In this document: positions 62,409 to 64,000 of the stretch, in pieces
Layout of the letters: each line of letters opens with the position of its first letter
Numbering within the stretch: the first letter of the stretch is position 1
Assembly: GCA_045866215.1 (NCBI GenBank)
Contig: AP035880.1
Coordinates: 4,898,001-4,962,000, forward strand
Source: Croceivirga sp009797885
GTDB lineage: Bacteria; Bacteroidota; Bacteroidia; Flavobacteriales; Flavobacteriaceae
Length of the DNA stretch: 64,000 nt
Direction: 5' to 3'
Notes under the pieces: generated by a model
Database searches by the model: none
What the model was told of the DNA's origin: nothing
The model's input: the letters and a program-made list of their open reading frames with translations, nothing else
Made by a program: the position numbers and the translations under genes

Positions 62409-62759
62409 ATGAAAGATTTTATGATGCTGTTCCACAGCGAACCCGATCCTGATTTTAACCCTACTCCAGCGCAAATAGAAGAGGAGGTCAAAGCCTGGCA
62501 AGATTGGATGGACGGAATTGGCGCACAAGGCAAACTCAAAAATCCGGGGGAGGCCTTGGGATTTGAAGGAAAGACCATGCATGCGGATGGAACCGTTACC
62601 GATGGCCCCTATGCAGAAGTAAAAGAGATCGTGGGAGGTTTTATGATCGTATCGGCAACTTCCATTGAAGAGGCCATCCAACTTAGTAAGGGTTGCCCCG
62701 TCCTAAGTAGCGGCGGCAAAGTGGAGATTAGGGATATTATGGTCTTGGATGGCATGTAA
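62409..62759 (+). CDS. YCII-related (DGPF) protein
   Basis: 116 residues from the ATG at 62409. YCII/DGPF fold: FMMLFHSEPDPDFNPTPAQI, WQDWMDGIGAQGKLKNPGEA, and the family mark TVTDGPYAEVKEIVGGFMIV with SIEEAIQLSKGCPVLSSGGK. Family members are ferredoxin-like small proteins, sometimes with weak catalytic activity. It lies 26 bp before the sigma-factor gene; the pair is the conserved ECF42 arrangement. Confidence 0.92.
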   Translation: MKDFMMLFHSEPDPDFNPTPAQIEEEVKAWQDWMDGIGAQGKLKNPGEALGFEGKTMHADGTVTDGPYAEVKEIVGGFMIVSATSIEEAIQLSKGCPVLSSGGKVEIRDIMVLDGM

Positions 62760-62785
62760 TACATCATTCAACGGGAAGCAATCTT

Positions 62786-64000
62786 ATGGACAACAAACAA
62801 CTGTCCGGGATATTTAAGTCTGAGTACAGCAATTTGATTGCTGTACTCTGCAATTATTATGGGCTGGCCGATCTGCAATTGGCGGAGGATATTGTATCCG
62901 AAACCTTTCTTAGGGCCATGAAGGCTTGGTCCCATAAAGGCATTCCCAGCTTTCCAAAAGCCTGGCTTCGTAAAGTTGCCCAAAATCTGCTGTATGAACA
63001 CTACCGAAGAAAAAAAATCTATACGGAAAAAATCATTCCTGAACTGGGTGCGGGAAACGGGCAAACCAACCCAATAGAGATTACGGACAAAATAATTGAA
63101 GACAGTCAGCTCCGGATGCTGTTTGTGCTCTGTGACCCCAAACTCAATACTGAATCCCAGCTTTGTATTGCCCTGCGAATTTTATGTGGTTTCAGTATTG
63201 AAGAAATTGCCAGGGCACTCTTATCAAACAAAGAAACCATTACCAAAAGATTATACCGGGCCAAAAAAGCCCTCAAAGAACGTAATCGAATTGAAACGAA
63301 TCTTACGGTAGACCAATATGTTTTAAGGCTTGATAATGTATTACGGGTCATTTATTTACTGTTCAACGAAGGGTATTACAGTAGTATCAATGAAGAAAGT
63401 ATCCGCCACGAAATATGCTGGGAAGCCCTACGATTGAGTCTTTTTCTGTCTCGGCAAAAAATCTTTCCAAAACCAAAAATATACGCGCTTATCGCCCTAA
63501 TGTGTTTCCATGCTTCTAGATTGGATGCCAGAACATCCGGGGAACACGGTGATCTTTTGTACCATGAACAGGATAAAAAAAAGTGGGACATGGATTTGAT
63601 TCAAAAAGGCAAAAAATACCTAAACCGCTCTGCTACCGGCAATGAGGTAACCAAGTACCATCTGGAGGCTGCGATCGCTTATTGGCATACCGAGGAAACC
63701 AGGGAAAAATGGAATAGCATATTGGCGTTGTACAACCAATTGCTCGCCATGGCATATTCGCCTATCATAGCCATGAATCGGACGTATGCCCTTGCCAAAG
63801 CAAATTCCGTGGATGAAGCCATTCAAGAAGCCCATAAATTGGAGCTAAAGGATAACCACCACTATTTCTGTTTGTTGGCCGAACTTTATCGTATGAAGAA
63901 CAATACGGATATGGAAATGGACTGTTTACGCAAAGCCATGGCATTCGCCAACAAGAAAAATGAAAAGGAATTAATCCAGAAAAGATTGGAAAAGGCAAAG
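62786..64000 (+). CDS. ECF42-like RNA polymerase sigma factor, 3'-truncated by the window edge
   Basis: 405 codons are open from the ATG at 62786 to the last base, with no stop, so the end lies outside. Sigma region 2: IFKSEYSNLIAVLCNYYGLA, LAEDIVSETFLRAMKAWSHK, KAWLRKVAQNLLYEHYRRKK. Region 4 HTH: ESQLCIALRILCGFSIEEIA, SNKETITKRLYRAKKALKER. A long C-terminal extension follows (DNVLRVIYLLFNEGYYSSIN, then helical TPR-like MAYSPIIAMNRTYALAKANS, YFCLLAELYRMKNN), typical of ECF42. No anti-sigma factor is seen; in this group the extension controls activity and DGPF/YCII genes are the targets, such as the gene just upstream. Confidence 0.9.
   Translation, partial: MDNKQLSGIFKSEYSNLIAVLCNYYGLADLQLAEDIVSETFLRAMKAWSHKGIPSFPKAWLRKVAQNLLYEHYRRKKIYTEKIIPELGAGNGQTNPIEITDKIIEDSQLRMLFVLCDPKLNTESQLCIALRILCGFSIEEIARALLSNKETITKRLYRAKKALKERNRIETNLTVDQYVLRLDNVLRVIYLLFNEGYYSSINEESIRHEICWEALRLSLFLSRQKIFPKPKIYALIALMCFHASRLDARTSGEHGDLLYHEQDKKKWDMDLIQKGKKYLNRSATGNEVTKYHLEAAIAYWHTEETREKWNSILALYNQLLAMAYSPIIAMNRTYALAKANSVDEAIQEAHKLELKDNHHYFCLLAELYRMKNNTDMEMDCLRKAMAFANKKNEKELIQKRLEKAK

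Noticed and set aside
1..64000. tRNA, rRNA, prophage or transposase genes
   Set aside because: No cloverleaf, rRNA stretch, integrase, transposase or phage structural gene was recognised in any gap or frame.

Overview
The window looks like chromosome of a marine Flavobacteriaceae species, in the Muricauda/Zobellia/Maribacter range; exact genus not determinable by eye. Reasons: many Bacteroidota lipoproteins, LuxR-type sensors carrying propeller and Y_Y_Y domains, TAnnTTTG-like promoter elements, a GTCATTTCGAA-type dispersed repeat, DUF1080 and VCBS/FG-GAP proteins, and an algal beta-glucan utilisation locus. No rRNA, tRNA or CRISPR array was recognised.

1-7.1 kb is a polymorphic toxin island. 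It opens inside an RHS-repeat gene whose variable C-terminal toxin end has a ParB/sulfiredoxin-like motif. Overlapping its stop codon is a gene for an apparently intact Tpt1/KptA RNA 2'-phosphotransferase, in the position normally held by an immunity gene. After a short inverted segment (a regulator remnant and an unknown gene) comes a 5'-truncated orphan RHS tip. It shares about 340 bp of nearly identical core DNA with the first gene, encodes an LAS-type (murein peptidase-like) tip broken by one in-frame TAG, and is followed by a lipoprotein, the expected kind of immunity protein for a cell-wall-cutting toxin.

7.2-16.2 kb holds ordinary housekeeping or accessory genes: a thioredoxin-like exported protein, exported Pcm, an MscS channel, a large Asp-box beta-propeller protein, a lipoprotein, DUF3052 and DUF2652 proteins. 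16.4-28.3 kb is a GntR/FCD regulator with a palindromic operator, then a tightly packed minus-strand operon of twelve genes for an exported molybdenum hydroxylase (2Fe-2S subunit plus molybdopterin subunit) with cofactor synthesis and maturation (MoaD, MoaA, MobA, MoeB-rhodanese, MoeA, XdhC, MocA), a TSUP transporter, a transglutaminase-like protein and an exported amidohydrolase. moaC, moaE and mogA are absent.

28.7-49.8 kb is a beta-1,3(1,6)-glucan (laminarin-type) locus without any SusC/SusD pair. It has a membrane-spanning LuxR-type sensor; three ACCTTAACA repeats at exact 21-bp spacing; a glycosidase fused to an outer-membrane beta-barrel; two multi-domain glycan-binding lipoproteins (one with a 159-residue module in three near-identical tandem copies); a GH16 lipoprotein; a cytoplasmic GH149-like beta-1,3-glucan phosphorylase; a GH17 lipoprotein; a GH30 lipoprotein; an MFS sugar permease fused to a cytoplasmic GH17 domain; and a free paralogue of that GH17 domain. 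Read together: surface or periplasmic trimming, entry through a barrel, permease import, then cytoplasmic GH17 and phosphorolysis.

49.8-64 kb is mixed: a VWA lipoprotein, two DUF1080 proteins, an M14 peptidase with an amidase, a cytochrome c/VCBS lipoprotein, pirin, a serine hydrolase, menB, a SatD-type gene under multiple palindromic half-sites, a lipoprotein, and a YCII protein paired with an ECF42-like sigma factor running off the right edge.
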